A DNA stretch of 64,000 bases. Source: JBBDWJ01 sp963824095. Lineage in GTDB: Bacteria; Acidobacteriota; Terriglobia; Bryobacterales; UBA6623. The stretch is from contig CAWGNS010000008.1 in NCBI GenBank assembly GCA_963824095.1, positions 124,001 through 188,000 on the forward strand. Direction: 5' to 3'. The notes under the pieces are model-generated. The model made no database searches. It was not told where the DNA came from and saw only the letters and a program-made list of their open reading frames with translations. The position numbers and the translations under genes are program-made. Positions within the stretch are counted from its first letter, which is position 1, and each line of letters begins with the position of its first letter. Below, one piece after another: positions 37,246 to 47,583 of the stretch.

Positions 37246-37287
37246 CCAAAAACAAAAAAAGCAGGGCTGGAGAAACTCCAGCCCTGC
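37246..37287 (-). terminator. Rho-independent terminator of the second DUF1080 gene
   Basis: On the minus strand a perfect 12-bp stem GCAGGGCTGGAG/CTCCAGCCCTGC with a 3-nt loop is followed by TTTTTTTGTTTTTG. It lies 87 bp after the stop of the gene ending at 37374. Confidence 0.9.
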
Positions 37288-37373
37288 ATAACAGACCTTT
37301 CCGGTAAGTCGAACTCAAGCCGCGCCGGAATCCAGGGCCGCGCAAAAATCCAACGCTCGGCCCCGGCGCCGCG

Positions 37374-38096
37374 CTATTTCCCTAAATCCTTGATCTCAAT
37401 GTTGCGGTACCACAAGGGCCAACCCTCCGACTCCAGGCAAACATTGCCCTCGGCCGGAGAAATATCCGATCCCTCGTTGACCTTCTTGCCATTGAGAAAG
37501 ACCACAACGTGGCCGTCCTGGGAGTGCACTTCCACGTGATCCCAATCGCCAAACGGAATGCGATCCTTGACGATCTCGCCGCGCTTGGCGCCGGTCACCT
37601 TGCCGCCGCGCACGCCAAACACGCTCGCCGCCTCGCCGAAGTGACCCTGCACCTCGAGCGACCTCGGCCAGCCGTTGATGACCTCCTGCGCGTTGATGAA
37701 AAACCCGGCGTTGGGCCAGTCCGGAGGCTTCCCGGTCCAGCCCTCTTTCACGAAACGCCAGTCGCCGCGAAAGATGAAATTCTTGTAGACCTTCTTGCTG
37801 CGCAGAAAGCCGTTCGGCTTACCCGTGCAATAAATCATGCCGTCTTTGATCGACCAACTCGAAGCCGGAGCCACGTCGTAGGTCCAGAATTCGGTGATGT
37901 CCTTTTTAGGCATCAGCGAAACGAAGCCGTCTTCGGCAACCGCCGCCGGAGCCAGCAGCAGGGCCAGAAGCACCCCGGCCACCGCGCCCTGGCCAAGGGA
38001 AAAGCCGGGAAAGAAACGCCGGCGCGCGCGCCGGAACTGCGTGCCGCGGGCTTGCGCCACGGACTCGCTCAAACGGTCTTGGCAGGTAAAACTCAT
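37374..38096 (-). CDS. DUF1080 (3-keto-disaccharide hydrolase-like) secreted protein, second copy
   Basis: The protein has 240 residues. ATG 38096 has GGAG 9 nt upstream. A long n-region (MSFTCQDRLSESVAQARGTQ) precedes the hydrophobic part LGQGAVAGVLLALLLAPA ending AVAED. DUF1080 features: SLMPKKDITEFWTYD, DGMIYCTG, NAGFFINAQ, PRSLEVQGHFG, DWDHVEVHSQDGHVVVFLNG and WYRNIEIKDLGK at the end. It is only distantly similar to the copy at 4629-5366. It probably acts on oxidised glycosides in the periplasm (family inference), next to a TIM-barrel isomerase-like gene on the same strand. Confidence 0.88.
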   Translation of the reverse strand: MSFTCQDRLSESVAQARGTQFRRARRRFFPGFSLGQGAVAGVLLALLLAPAAVAEDGFVSLMPKKDITEFWTYDVAPASSWSIKDGMIYCTGKPNGFLRSKKVYKNFIFRGDWRFVKEGWTGKPPDWPNAGFFINAQEVINGWPRSLEVQGHFGEAASVFGVRGGKVTGAKRGEIVKDRIPFGDWDHVEVHSQDGHVVVFLNGKKVNEGSDISPAEGNVCLESEGWPLWYRNIEIKDLGK

Positions 38097-38189
38097 GCCG
38101 TATATCTCCTCGCTACAAACACGAAATCGCGTTGGGAACAGAAAGCAGCCACCGGACGCCACCACTCACAGAAGCCCGGTTTGAGCACG

Positions 38190-38261
38190 CGTGGCGCGAA
38201 CCTCCAGGTTTGCCGCGTCGCGATTCGTCGCGACGTAGGGCCCCGAAGTAACATGCCCGGG
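38190..38261. repeat. Dispersed hairpin repeat, family C, copy 3
   Basis: Same flanks as copy 1; stem CGTCGCGA/TCGCGACG with loop TTCG, then GTAGGGCCCC. It lies between the DUF1080 gene and the TIM-barrel gene. Confidence 0.8.
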
Positions 38262-38336
38262 TAACGGCACGATCCCAAGTCCGTCTCTCCCGGGTGAATC
38301 CGCCCGGCGTCATCCACGTCGTGCTGAAAAAACAGA

Positions 38337-39278
38337 CTAAGCAATCGGCTTGATCTGCAAACCGCGCACGACGCCCTCGACATATTGCCGCGCCCGCCGC
38401 GCCAGATCGTCGATCCCGTCCGCGGTTTCGGGCCGCGGCACCAGCGGCTCGAAAATATTCTCGAACGCCAGCGGCATGTCGAGACCTGTATAGGCGACCG
38501 GCTTCAGCAATCGGTAATGGTCGATCTCGCCATAGCCCGGCATGCAATCCTGGTCCTCGGGCCAGTTGCGGTGATCCTTCATACAGAAGGCACGCACATC
38601 GCGCCAGCAGGCTTCGATATCGGGAATCGGGTCCTCGTTTTCGTAATCGAGCACGTTACCGGCGTCGTAGCACATCAGCACGCCCGGGTCGCTGACCTCG
38701 GCGATGATCTTGGAGCAGCCGCGCCCGTTGGCGGTGTTGCCGCCGTGCTGCTTGATGACGAGAAGCACGCCGTTCTGGCGCGCCACCGGCCCCAATTCCT
38801 TAAGGTTCTTGATCCACTGCGCGTAGCCGCCCGGCTTGATCTCGCCGAAGGTCAGCAGCAGCGGAATCCCCGCCGCCGCGGCCTGCTCGAGGCGCCGCGT
38901 GTGCCCGGGCACGGAATTGTCGGCGCCCACGTAGACGTTCGAAAACATCATCAGCGGCTTGAGGCCCATGTCGCGGCACTGCTTGGAGATTTCCTTGGCG
39001 CGCGAAGCCGGCGCGTCGAGGTCGATCACGTCGCGGCGCTGGCCCGAGGCGTCCTTGTGCCGCGTGCCCCAGGCGACGTTGGAGTAGCCGGCCTTGACGA
39101 TGCCTTCGAGCGCCCGCTCGAACGAAAAGTTCGAATAGGGCAGCGTCATGCAGGCCATCTGAAAATTGGTGGGCTTGGGCTGCTGCGCCGCCGCCGGCAT
39201 CGCCGCCAGCGCCGCGCCCGCCAGCAGCACCTCGCGCCGCGACCAGTCTCGATTGGGTGATTTACTTGGAGAGCTCAT
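38337..39278 (-). CDS. Secreted TIM-barrel sugar phosphate isomerase/epimerase-like protein
   Basis: The protein has 313 residues and a Tat-type signal (WSRREVLLAGAALAAMPAAA). It follows the xylose isomerase-like barrel family: GIVKAGYSNVAWG early, LLVIKQHGGNTANG and VLMCYDAGNVLDYEN in the middle (likely metal ligands), and DVRAFCMKDH followed by PGYGEIDHYRLL. Exported members accompany DUF1080 and Gfo/Idh proteins in sugar-degrading gene groups. It shares the strand with the DUF1080 gene downstream and lies 126 bp after the M28 peptidase. The substrate is not known. Confidence 0.88.
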   Translation of the reverse strand: MSSPSKSPNRDWSRREVLLAGAALAAMPAAAQQPKPTNFQMACMTLPYSNFSFERALEGIVKAGYSNVAWGTRHKDASGQRRDVIDLDAPASRAKEISKQCRDMGLKPLMMFSNVYVGADNSVPGHTRRLEQAAAAGIPLLLTFGEIKPGGYAQWIKNLKELGPVARQNGVLLVIKQHGGNTANGRGCSKIIAEVSDPGVLMCYDAGNVLDYENEDPIPDIEACWRDVRAFCMKDHRNWPEDQDCMPGYGEIDHYRLLKPVAYTGLDMPLAFENIFEPLVPRPETADGIDDLARRARQYVEGVVRGLQIKPIA

Positions 39279-39404
39279 CTTGCTATTCCGCCAGGTTATG
39301 TTTCTTGGGACGATGCTGGCGCGTTCGCAGCGCCGGCTTGATCTAGGCCAGGGAGCCGAGTTTGCGCCGCCGGGCCTCGCGCGCGCCGCAAACTTCCCGC
39401 GCCA

Positions 39405-40973
39405 CTAGGGCGTCACGAACCACTGCGGCCTTTCAAAACCGGGCCGCGCCGCGCCATCGGCGTACCAGCGCGCCATGTCGGCGGCCGTCTCGACGATCCG
39501 CCCCAGATCATCGTAGGCAATCTTATCGGCGGTGTCGGAAGGCTGGTGATAGTCGGGGTGCGTCCCGGTAAAAAAAAACGCGTAGGGAACATTGGCGCGC
39601 GCGAAATGGTAGGCATCGGTCAGATACACCAGCCGCCAGGTGGGCTGCTGATCGGGTATCACCTCGATGCCGTGCGACTTTCCGGTGCGCACTGCCTGAT
39701 CGAACAGCGCCGGCGAGGCGTCGGAGATCACCTGCACGTTGCCCTGCGAGCGGCCGATCATATCGAGATTGAGCTGCACCGCGACCTGCTCCATCGGGAC
39801 CACCGGCTGCGCGGCGTAATCGGCCGAGCCCAGAATCCCGCGATCCTCGCCGCTGGTGAAAAACACCAGCACGCTGCGTTTGCCCGGGTTCCGCGCCAGG
39901 CGGCGGGCGAGTTCGAGCACAGCGGCCGTCCCCGAAGCGTCGTCGTCGGCGCCGTTCCAGATGCCGTCTTCGCCGGCCGGGACATCGTGCTTACCGATGT
40001 GATCGTAGTGCGCCGTCAGCGCCACCCACTCGTCGCGCAGCGCCGGGTCGGTGCCTTCGATCTTCCCCAACACGTTCGAGGCGGCGCCTTCGTGAATATC
40101 GGCCTCGATCGCCACCTCGACTTTGGCGGCCAGCGGCCCCAGTTCGAGCTGCTCGACGCCCTTGCCCACCGCTTGCGCAAAGGCGCCGGGACGGATCACC
40201 AGCACCGGGTTGAGCGCGCTGGCGTGAGTCACCTTGGGGTCGCGCAAAAAACAAACTCCGGCGTCCTTCATCTCATGGAAGAAGTGCGCCTCGGCCTCGT
40301 CGCCCTGGTCGAGCTCGTCGCTGAGGTAGACCAGCATATCCGCGCCGCGCACGGTCGCGCCGATCAGCTTGCCCATGGCGCGGTCGGGGCCGAATACGCC
40401 GGCGGGCTCGAGCGGCCAGGGGGCGCCCTTTTTCGCGACGACGGCTTTGCCGGCCAGATCGAGCGCCTTGAGGTCGTCGACGTTCTTGTCTTCGGCGACG
40501 ATGCCGTTGCCGGCGTAAACCATCGGCAGCGAAAGGCTACCGCGCGCCGGGTCGTACGCCACGTTCCAGAAAACATAATCGGCGGCCGCGATCGGCTTGC
40601 CGTTGATGCGCACCGTGACTTTCGAATCGGCCGGCGTGTATTCGCCCAGCGAATAGGTTTGCAGGTAAGAGCCGGAAACGGCCGGCGCCACGCCGGCGGC
40701 CTCCAATTGAGTGGCCAGGTACAACGCGGCCATGTCGAGGCCGCGGCTGGGCGTGCCGCGCCCTTCGAGTTGATCGTCGGCCAGAAATCCGATGTCGGCG
40801 CGCAGCCGGTTGTCCAGCCCCGCCGACTTCTCCTCGGGCAGCGACGCTTCGGAAGCGCAGCTGCTGCCGCCCGCCACCAGCAGGCCCAGACAAATCATCT
40901 GCGCGGCGAGATAGGCGCGTTGCAAGGCTCCCGCCTGGCGATCGGCAGCCCGCCGGAGTTTAGATACGTGCAT
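39405..40973 (-). CDS. M28 family metallopeptidase lipoprotein with PA domain
   Basis: The protein has about 522 residues from ATG 40973; an upstream start at 40988 also fits. The signal ends in a lipobox-like GGSSC. A protease-associated (PA) domain occupies roughly residues 130-280. The M28 zinc sites are complete by eye: HYDHIG (first histidine), NGADDDASGTAAVLE (bridging aspartate), SGEDRGILGS (glutamates), NLDMIGR (aspartate) and a late histidine in HPDYHQPSDTADKI. So an active di-zinc aminopeptidase or carboxypeptidase at the outer face of a membrane is expected. Its start overlaps the end of the ROK regulator gene by 14 bp, suggesting translational coupling. Confidence 0.93.
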   Translation of the reverse strand: MHVSKLRRAADRQAGALQRAYLAAQMICLGLLVAGGSSCASEASLPEEKSAGLDNRLRADIGFLADDQLEGRGTPSRGLDMAALYLATQLEAAGVAPAVSGSYLQTYSLGEYTPADSKVTVRINGKPIAAADYVFWNVAYDPARGSLSLPMVYAGNGIVAEDKNVDDLKALDLAGKAVVAKKGAPWPLEPAGVFGPDRAMGKLIGATVRGADMLVYLSDELDQGDEAEAHFFHEMKDAGVCFLRDPKVTHASALNPVLVIRPGAFAQAVGKGVEQLELGPLAAKVEVAIEADIHEGAASNVLGKIEGTDPALRDEWVALTAHYDHIGKHDVPAGEDGIWNGADDDASGTAAVLELARRLARNPGKRSVLVFFTSGEDRGILGSADYAAQPVVPMEQVAVQLNLDMIGRSQGNVQVISDASPALFDQAVRTGKSHGIEVIPDQQPTWRLVYLTDAYHFARANVPYAFFFTGTHPDYHQPSDTADKIAYDDLGRIVETAADMARWYADGAARPGFERPQWFVTP

Positions 40974-42156
40974 GTTGAGCCTTTTCAAACAGGGTACGAA
41001 ACGGCAGCGCCGCCGCGCCGGTAATCGCGGCGTGGCCTTCCAGCGCCGAGGGCCGCAGCAGCAGGTTTCGAAAATTGAGAAATTCGCGGCCGTCGGCGAA
41101 CTGATCGCGGATCACCGTGTCCACCAGCGGCCAGGCCTCGGTCAAGGTGCCGTCGATGATCACGCCGTCGGGGTCGAGGCCCCAGATCATGTTCGAGATC
41201 CCCACGCCCAGGTAGCGCGCCGTCTCCTTGAGAGCTTCCACGGCCGGCCGGTCGCCCGACATCGCCAGATGGCAGATCTGCTTGGCGCGGGTGGTCACGT
41301 CGCCGCCCCCGGCCGAACGCTTCGATCCGTTGCGCGAGCGGTAGCGTTCACAGATCGAGGTGTCGTTGGCCAGTTGCTCCAAACAGCCCGGCCGGTCGTG
41401 CCGAACGCTCGAGCGTTGGTCGTGGATCACCATCTGCCCGAACTCGCCCGCCGCCATGTGCTGGCCGTAAAACAGTTCGCCCTCCAGCAGCATGCTGACG
41501 CCGATTCCTTCGTCGATCTTGACGAACAGCAGGCAGTGGGCGTCGCGCACGTCGGGGCTGCCGTAGTGATATTCGGCGAAGGCCGCCGCCCGTACATTGT
41601 TTTCGACGTAAACGGGCAGTTGCAACCGCGTCTGCAGGCTGGCGCGTACCGGCACTTGAATCCAGCGTTCGTCGTTGCCGTGCTCGACGGCTCCGTCGAG
41701 GCTATTGACTAAGCCGCGGGCGCTGACGCCGATGCCTTCCACGCGCCGCCCCTCGAAACCGGCCAACAATACCTCAATCTGGGCGGCGACCGCGTCCAGC
41801 GTTTCCAGCGGGTCGGCGGGCGTTCGGAAGTACGTGCTGGTCAGAATCTGTCCGCTCAGCGCGCCGACCGAGACCCGGCTCTGCCAGGTGTGGATATCGA
41901 CGCCCACGGCGATGTGGTGGTCGTCGTCGAGCCGCAGGTGGACGGCCGGGCGGCCTCCGGTGGAACGTCCCAGCCCTTCCTCGGCCACCAGCCGGCGTCG
42001 CACCAGTTCGCTGACAATGCGCGAAACCGAGGCTTCGGAAAGGCCCGAGCGCTGCGCGATCTCATTCCGCGAGAGCCGATGATGGCGGCGCAACAGGCGC
42101 AGCACACGCGCCCGATTCACCGCAGCTTGAGGCACGGAATGCCGGCGGACTACCAT
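40960..42156 (-). CDS. ROK family transcriptional regulator
   Basis: The protein has 398 residues. The N-terminal winged helix (ARVLRLLRRHHRLSRNEIAQRSGLSEASVSRIVSELV, seen in shorter parts) leads to a ROK domain with ENNVRAAAFAEY, GVSMLLEGELFYGQHMAAGE and PGCLEQLAND. Of the ROK zinc-site cysteines, only the last is kept (the region reads VRHDRPGCLE), so metal binding is doubtful. NagC/XylR-type members sense sugars. It is divergent from the receptor gene at 42525 and overlaps the M28 gene after it, so it probably regulates either or both. TGCAAGAAAG occurs twice in the shared spacer (42214 and 42403) and may be its site. Confidence 0.92.
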   Translation of the reverse strand: MVVRRHSVPQAAVNRARVLRLLRRHHRLSRNEIAQRSGLSEASVSRIVSELVRRRLVAEEGLGRSTGGRPAVHLRLDDDHHIAVGVDIHTWQSRVSVGALSGQILTSTYFRTPADPLETLDAVAAQIEVLLAGFEGRRVEGIGVSARGLVNSLDGAVEHGNDERWIQVPVRASLQTRLQLPVYVENNVRAAAFAEYHYGSPDVRDAHCLLFVKIDEGIGVSMLLEGELFYGQHMAAGEFGQMVIHDQRSSVRHDRPGCLEQLANDTSICERYRSRNGSKRSAGGGDVTTRAKQICHLAMSGDRPAVEALKETARYLGVGISNMIWGLDPDGVIIDGTLTEAWPLVDTVIRDQFADGREFLNFRNLLLRPSALEGHAAITGAAALPFRTLFEKAQHARI

Positions 42157-42309
42157 CCGTAACCCTAAATGCTACGCGAAGCCCGAGGGGAATGTCCAAA
42201 CTTTTTTTCCCGTTGCAAGAAAGCAAATACACACCAATGCTGCCCCAACCGCGCCGCCGTAAGCCCCTGGAAAGCCCCCCGGGGGGCCATAGACCCCAAG
42301 ACAAGGCTA

Positions 42310-42339
42310 TTGACAACCGCTCGGGGCCTGCGATAGGCT
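42310..42339 (+). promoter_or_regulatory. Candidate promoter of the second TonB receptor
   Basis: A perfect TTGACA (42310-42315) and TAGGCT (42334-42339) stand 18 bp apart, leaving a leader of about 180 nt. The 368-bp spacer also holds the direct repeat TGCAAGAAAG (42214, 42403) and is shared with the divergent ROK regulator. Confidence 0.45.
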
Positions 42340-42524
42340 TACCCAAAACCCTCCAGGTTGCGGGTTGAGGGGCAGCTCTTTTGCTGCAAGTTATATTCAG
42401 GGTGCAAGAAAGTTCTAAGTAGGCTCCCCTAGGCCAAGTAGCGGGTTTGGGCGGGGCCTGCGCTCGTTGGAACTTCTTCTTCACTATTTCTCTTAGGACT
42501 TATTGCTTTACAGAAGGGGCAAGC

Positions 42525-45500
42525 ATGAAACCTACCTTAGGTGCAATCCCTCGCTTGGGATTTGCTATCGTTTTGGCGGCTCTTTTGACGATGCCGTTGT
42601 TCGGCCAGACCGGACTCGGCACGGTCAAAGGAACCGTCCTGGATGCGACCGGTTCCGCCGTCCCGGCGGCCCACATCACGCTTACCAATACACAGACGAA
42701 TGTCGCGCGCGAATCGGATAGTTCCGCGGTCGGCGTTTATGAATTCCCAGCCGTCCCGATCGGCTCCTACAAACTAACCGTGCAGGCGGAGGGCTTCAAG
42801 CGCTACGAAGGCACGTTCGACCTGCAAGCCGGCCAGACCGTTGCCATCGATCCGTCCCTGGAGAGTCGGCGCGGTCGATACCGTCGTCGAGGTAACCGGC
42901 GTCGCGCCCACCATCACCACCACCGGCATGGAAGTCGCGAACGTGAAAGATTCTCTGCAAATCCGGCAATTGCCGCTCAATGGCAGAGCGATCACCAACC
43001 TGTTCGACTTGACCGCCGGCGTCGAAGGCGGCGGCAACCCGCGTGTCAACGGCATGAAAGTCGGCTCGACCGAAATGACCCTGGACGGCGTCTCGCTCGT
43101 CGACCGCTTCGGCGGCGGCATTTCGCGCGTGCAGCCGGGGCTCGACACCGTCGAGGAATTCCGCGTGGAGACGGCCGGCTCGAACGCCCGCAACTCCCGC
43201 CCGGCCACCATCACGCTGGTGACCAAAAGCGGCACCAACGAATTTCACGGCAGCGCCTTCGCCACCCACCGCAACAACGCGGCGGGCCTCCGCGCCCGGC
43301 AGCGCCAGGACGGCAACTCGGCTGCCAAGTTGATCCGCAACGAATTCGGCGTCTCCGCCGGAGGTCCAATCATTCACGACAAGACCTTCTTCTTTGCGGC
43401 CTACGAAGGTGCCCGCGTTCGCCAGAACCAGTTTTCCGAGACCTCGGTCCCCCTTCCCAGCATGTGGAACGGCGACATGAGCAATCTCTACCCGGATCTG
43501 GAGAACCTGACCACGGTCTACGACCCGTTCTCCACCAATGCGGAAGGCCTGCGGCAGCCCTACGCCAACCAGACTGATTCCGCAGAATCAGCTCAATGAT
43601 TACGGCAAGAGGATGCACGCATTGACGCCAGACCCTACCAACAGCGTCAATCCGTTCGAGGGTCCCAATTTCCAGAACTACTACCCGGCGACCAACGACA
43701 CCAATCAGTTCACCATCAAGGGCGATCACGTGTTGACCGAGCGGGATAACCTCACCGGCCGCTTCACGCGCTCTTCGAACTCCAACATCCTGCAAGGCGG
43801 CCGTTACGGCTTTCCGCCCCCCGGCTGCGACAACTGCGGCGGCAGCGGGCTGTCCGACGCCAAGGTCTTCAACAGCATGTTCCGTTGGACGCACACCTTC
43901 TCGCCGACTCTGATCAGCGAGACCGAGCTTTCCAACCATCGCTCGGTGAAAGACTCGGGAACGCTCGGCAACGATACGCCGTGGGCCGACATGCTGGGCC
44001 TGCCCAATCCCTTCGGCGTGACCGGCTGGCCGACCATCTATGGCGCGGATCCATTCCTCTACTACGGTGGCTGGGACGGTGACAACCGCAAGGATGAAAA
44101 CCTGACCTCCTACCAGATCGACGAGAACATCACCTGGATCAAGGGCAAACACTCCATGCAGTTCGGAACCAAACTGCGCCAGGAGTACAACAACATCCAG
44201 GAGCTGCAGCAGGCTCAGGGATCCCACGACTTCTATTCCGACTGGACCTCGCAGTGGGATCCGGTCAACGAAACGGCGGTCCCCTACACGGGCTTCGGCC
44301 TGGCGTCGACCCTGCTGGGCACCCCGACCGGCCTGCGCAATCAGGCCAATCGCGGCTTCTTCTACTTCCAGCAGTTTGAGATGGGCCTCTACTTCCACGA
44401 CAGTTGGAAGGTCAGCCCGCGCCTGACGCTGGAACTGGGCGTGCGGTATGACCGCTGGGCGCCCTACGGCGAGAAGCGCAACCGCCTTTCCAACCTCGAT
44501 CTCTCGACGCTCGACAACACCTTCCAGGTGGTCACGCCGGGCGACACGCGGGCCGAGGATATCTCCGGCATCCTGCCTTCGATGCTGCAGTCCTACGCCA
44601 ATCGCGGTCTGAGTTGGGTGACGGCGGATTCCATTGGTTTTCCGTCCCATCTGGTGCCGGCCGATAACAACAACTTCGGTCCCCGCCTCGGCGTCGGCTT
44701 ACCGGGTAACCGACAAGCTGGTCATCCGTGGCGGCTACGGCGAGTATTTCTGGACCATGCCGCTGTCGCAGATTCTACAGGCGGCGCGCACCAACCCGCC
44801 GTTCAACCTGCGGTTTGTCAACATCGTTACCGACCAGAACGGCGCCACGCCGTACTACGCGCTCACCCACGCTCCGCAGGCCAACGAAATCCTGCCCAAC
44901 GCCATCGTCGATATCAACTCGGCGGCGGGCATCAGCAGCAATGCGCTTGGGCATGGACGTGTGGGATGTCAACAATTGGAAAGACAACCGCATGCAGAAC
45001 TGGAACTTCACGGTCGAGCACGAGATCATGGAGAACACGGCGCTGCGCCTCAGCTACATCGGTACGCACGGTATGGATCTCGAACAGAAATTCGAGGTCA
45101 ACGCCCGCGAGTCCGAATGGAACTATCAGACCCGCACCGGTCTGGCGGTTCCCGGCTTGCGCGACGACCTGCGCGTCAACCCGGATTGGGCGCACGCGCG
45201 GCACCAACCATACCGGCTACTCCAACAGCAACTCGCTGCAGGCGGAAATCGAGCGTCGTTACTCGAACGGCTTGGCTTTCCAGTGGTTCTACACCTTCAC
45301 ACGCGCGCTCACCACGAGCGACGCGGGTGGCTTCAGCAGCGGCGGCGGCAGCATCAATGCTTCCGGCGGCGGTGCCGTACTCAGCGTTCCGCAAGTCATT
45401 CAGCTTCTGGGTGCTCCCAACCTGAGCTATGACGATCGCCTTCGCCTGGGATATCAGAACTCGGGCGACGTGCCGGCTCACCGCATTCGTTGGAATGCCA

Positions 45501-46137
45501 TTTACGATCTGCCCTTCGGCAAGGGGAAGAAGTACGGCAACAGCGCTTCGGGCGCGCTCAACCAACTCATCGGCGGCTGGCAGATCGCCAGCATCGGTAG
45601 CTGGCGCAGCGGTTTGTGGAAAAACGTCAATGCCAGCCGTTACTTGTTCGGCGATCCGACCCTCGACAAGGATCAGCGCCTCGAAGCTGACCTTCGGCGG
45701 CCGCCAGCAACTCGTCTACTTCCGCGGTGACTTCAATCCGGAAGCGGCCACTGGCGTCGACCAGGCCGCACTGCAGCAGTTGGTTCCGTCTGACCGCGGC
45801 CAGCGCACTCTGCGTCCTCTCAACCCGGACCGCGGCGACAACAGCCTGCCGATGGTTCTGGCCGACGGCACCATCCGTTTCACCAACATCGGCGACACAG
45901 TCAACTGGAATTCCCGAAACTTCTTCCAGGGCGCTGGTTTCTGGGACGTCGACCTTTCCGTCTTCAAGACGTTCCGCGTCACCGAATCCATGAATGTTCG
46001 CTTCACCGCGGACTTCTTCAACGCGTTCAATACACCGATGGATCCCGATCCGGACAGCTACCTCCGGACTGCAGGACCTCGGCAGACAGACCAACGATCC
46101 TCGGATCATTCAGTTCTCCCTGCGTTTCAGTTGGTAA
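42525..46137 (+). pseudogene. TonB-dependent receptor, Oar-like, with about seven single-base frameshifts
   Basis: ATG 42525 has AGAAGGGG 5 nt upstream. A signal peptide (LGFAIVLAALLTMPLFGQ) is followed by a carboxypeptidase-regulatory domain (GTVKGTVLDATGSAVPAAHI), a plug (QIRQLPLNGRAITNLFDLT, LDGVSLVDRF, RVETAGSNARNSRPATI) and a barrel that ends RIIQFSLRFSW at 46137. Between these the coding frame shifts near 42864, 43573, 44697, 44950, 45198, 45682 and 46063, each time by a net +1 base, with good protein similarity on both sides. The restored protein would have about 1,200 residues. Either the locus carries consensus insertion errors, perhaps from collapse of similar receptor copies, or it is a very young pseudogene. 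It heads a likely operon with the TPR gene. Confidence 0.85.
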
Positions 46138-46168
46138 TCGAAGAGGGAATTGAAAACAGCGAACCTTG

Positions 46169-46198
46169 AGCGGGGCCTTCGGGCCCCGCTTTCCTTTT
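46169..46198 (+). terminator. Rho-independent terminator after the second TonB receptor
   Basis: A 9-bp stem AGCGGGGCC/GGCCCCGCT with a TTCG tetraloop is followed by TTCCTTTT. It lies 31 bp after the receptor stop. Confidence 0.9.
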
Positions 46199-46273
46199 GG
46201 GTCGATTTCTGCTTTGCTGGGCAGTGGGGGCCCACCGTCGGCCCGCCTGGAACCCGGGACGAGGAGGAAAGCG

Positions 46274-47429
46274 ATGCGAATCGCCGCCATGTTGCGTAAC
46301 GCCATCACCGTGCGCGCGGCCCTCGTGGTCGGTCGCGGCCCTGGTGATCGTTGCGTCCCTTGCCGCCGCGCCTCAGTTCGACGACCAGAAGAAGGCGATG
46401 GAGATCCGCGACGGCGAGAAGATCAGCCTGTCGGGCAGGGTCGTGCTCGCCGACGGTTCGCCGCCTCCCACCGCGGCCCAGATTGAAACCAATTGCGGCG
46501 GCCAGCGCCATCTTCAGGGAACCACCAAGAGCGACGGCGACTTTCAATTCACTCTCGGCCGCGACCCGACCACCGAGATGTCGAGCGCGCGCGATTCCTC
46601 GCCCGTCGGCGTCAACAGCGACGGTTTCGGCCGCCCCTCTCGAGGCGGCGTGGATTCCCTTGGCCATGTCGACCTGACGACCTGCGAAGTGCGCGCCGTA
46701 CTCCCCGGTTATTCCTCCTCGGTCATTCAACTCGGCCGCCGCAGCGTGTTCGAGAGCCCCGACGTCGGCAATATCATCCTGACGCCCTACGGCAAGGACG
46801 GCGACACCTCGGTCAGTTCCACCACGTTGCAGGCTCCCAAGCAAGCCAAGAAGGCATTTGAGAAAGGGCTCAAGGAAACCCAGGGCGAAAAGCCCAACTG
46901 GGAGAAGGCGGCCAAGGATCTCTCCAAGGCCGTCGAACTGCACCCGCAGTTCGCCGAAGCCTGGTACGAGTTGGGCGAGGTTCGCCTGCGCCTGAACGAC
47001 GTCGAGAACGCCCGGCAGGCCTTCCAGCACTCCATCGAGTCCGACGCTAATTTCCAGAAACCCTACCCGCCGCTCTCGCTGATCGAGTTGAAGCTGGGGA
47101 ACAAGGAAGAATCCGCACGACTGGCGGATAAGGCCATCAGTCTCAACCCCGGCCTCACCGAGGCGCAATTCTACGCCGCCATGGCCCACTTCATGCTGGG
47201 CGACATCGACCGCGCCGGCGAAGCCGCGCTAGTGGTCAAGAAGCAGGGCGGCGAGCGCGACTACCCGCGCGTGCTGGTCATCCTCGGCGATTACTTTGCG
47301 CAAAAGCAGGACTTCGCCTCTTCGGCGGAAAACTATCAGATGTATCTAACGCTCGAGCCGGGCACGCCCATGGCCCAACAGGTAACCAAGCGCCTGGAAG
47401 AGTGGAAGGCCCAGGGAATGATAAAGTAA
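46274..47429 (+). pseudogene. Exported TPR protein with carboxypeptidase-regulatory-like domain, frameshift in the signal peptide
   Basis: ATG 46274 follows a strong GAGGAGGAAAG. The signal peptide starts MRIAAMLRNAITVRAALVV and should continue VAALVIVASLAAAPQFDDQ, but that part is in the +1 frame; one G too many at 46330-46332 (GTC G GTC) explains it. The mature protein has a beta-sandwich-like region (ISLSGRVVLADGSPPPTAAQ) and then TPR repeats (EKAAKDLSKAVELHPQFAEA, AWYELGEVRLRLND, ENYQMYLTLEP). Restored length is about 385 residues. Such genes commonly follow Oar-like receptors in acidobacteria and may help sort imported material (inference). A family B repeat begins 1 nt after the stop. 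Confidence 0.85.
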
Positions 47430-47430
47430 A

Positions 47431-47472
47431 CCCCCGTAGCGCAGGGCTGGCGCTTCGCCAGACCTGCGGCTT
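47431..47472. repeat. Dispersed hairpin repeat, family B
   Basis: CCGTAGCGCAGGGCTGGCG with loop CTT and then CGCCAGACCTGCGG. It begins one base after the TPR stop codon. Confidence 0.75.
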
Positions 47473-47583
47473 GAGCGAACCGGGAGCCGCAGGCGAGGCC
47501 AATTCGGCAGCCGCATGTCAGACTGCCGCCCGTTCGGTTCCCGAGCCTCGCGGCCAACCCCAACCAACCCAAACGGAAAAACC

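Noticed and set aside
42525..46137. Programmed +1 frameshifting in the TonB receptor
   Set aside because: Seven shifts in one gene, no common slippery sequence, and many sites explained by one extra base in a short run. Known programmed shifts occur once per gene at conserved sites.
47515..47583. ATG 47515 as start of the sulfatase-like gene
   Set aside because: It lies in sequence following a family B repeat, lacks a close ribosome site and would give a 40-residue n-region before the signal helix. GTG 47584 fits better, though not proven.
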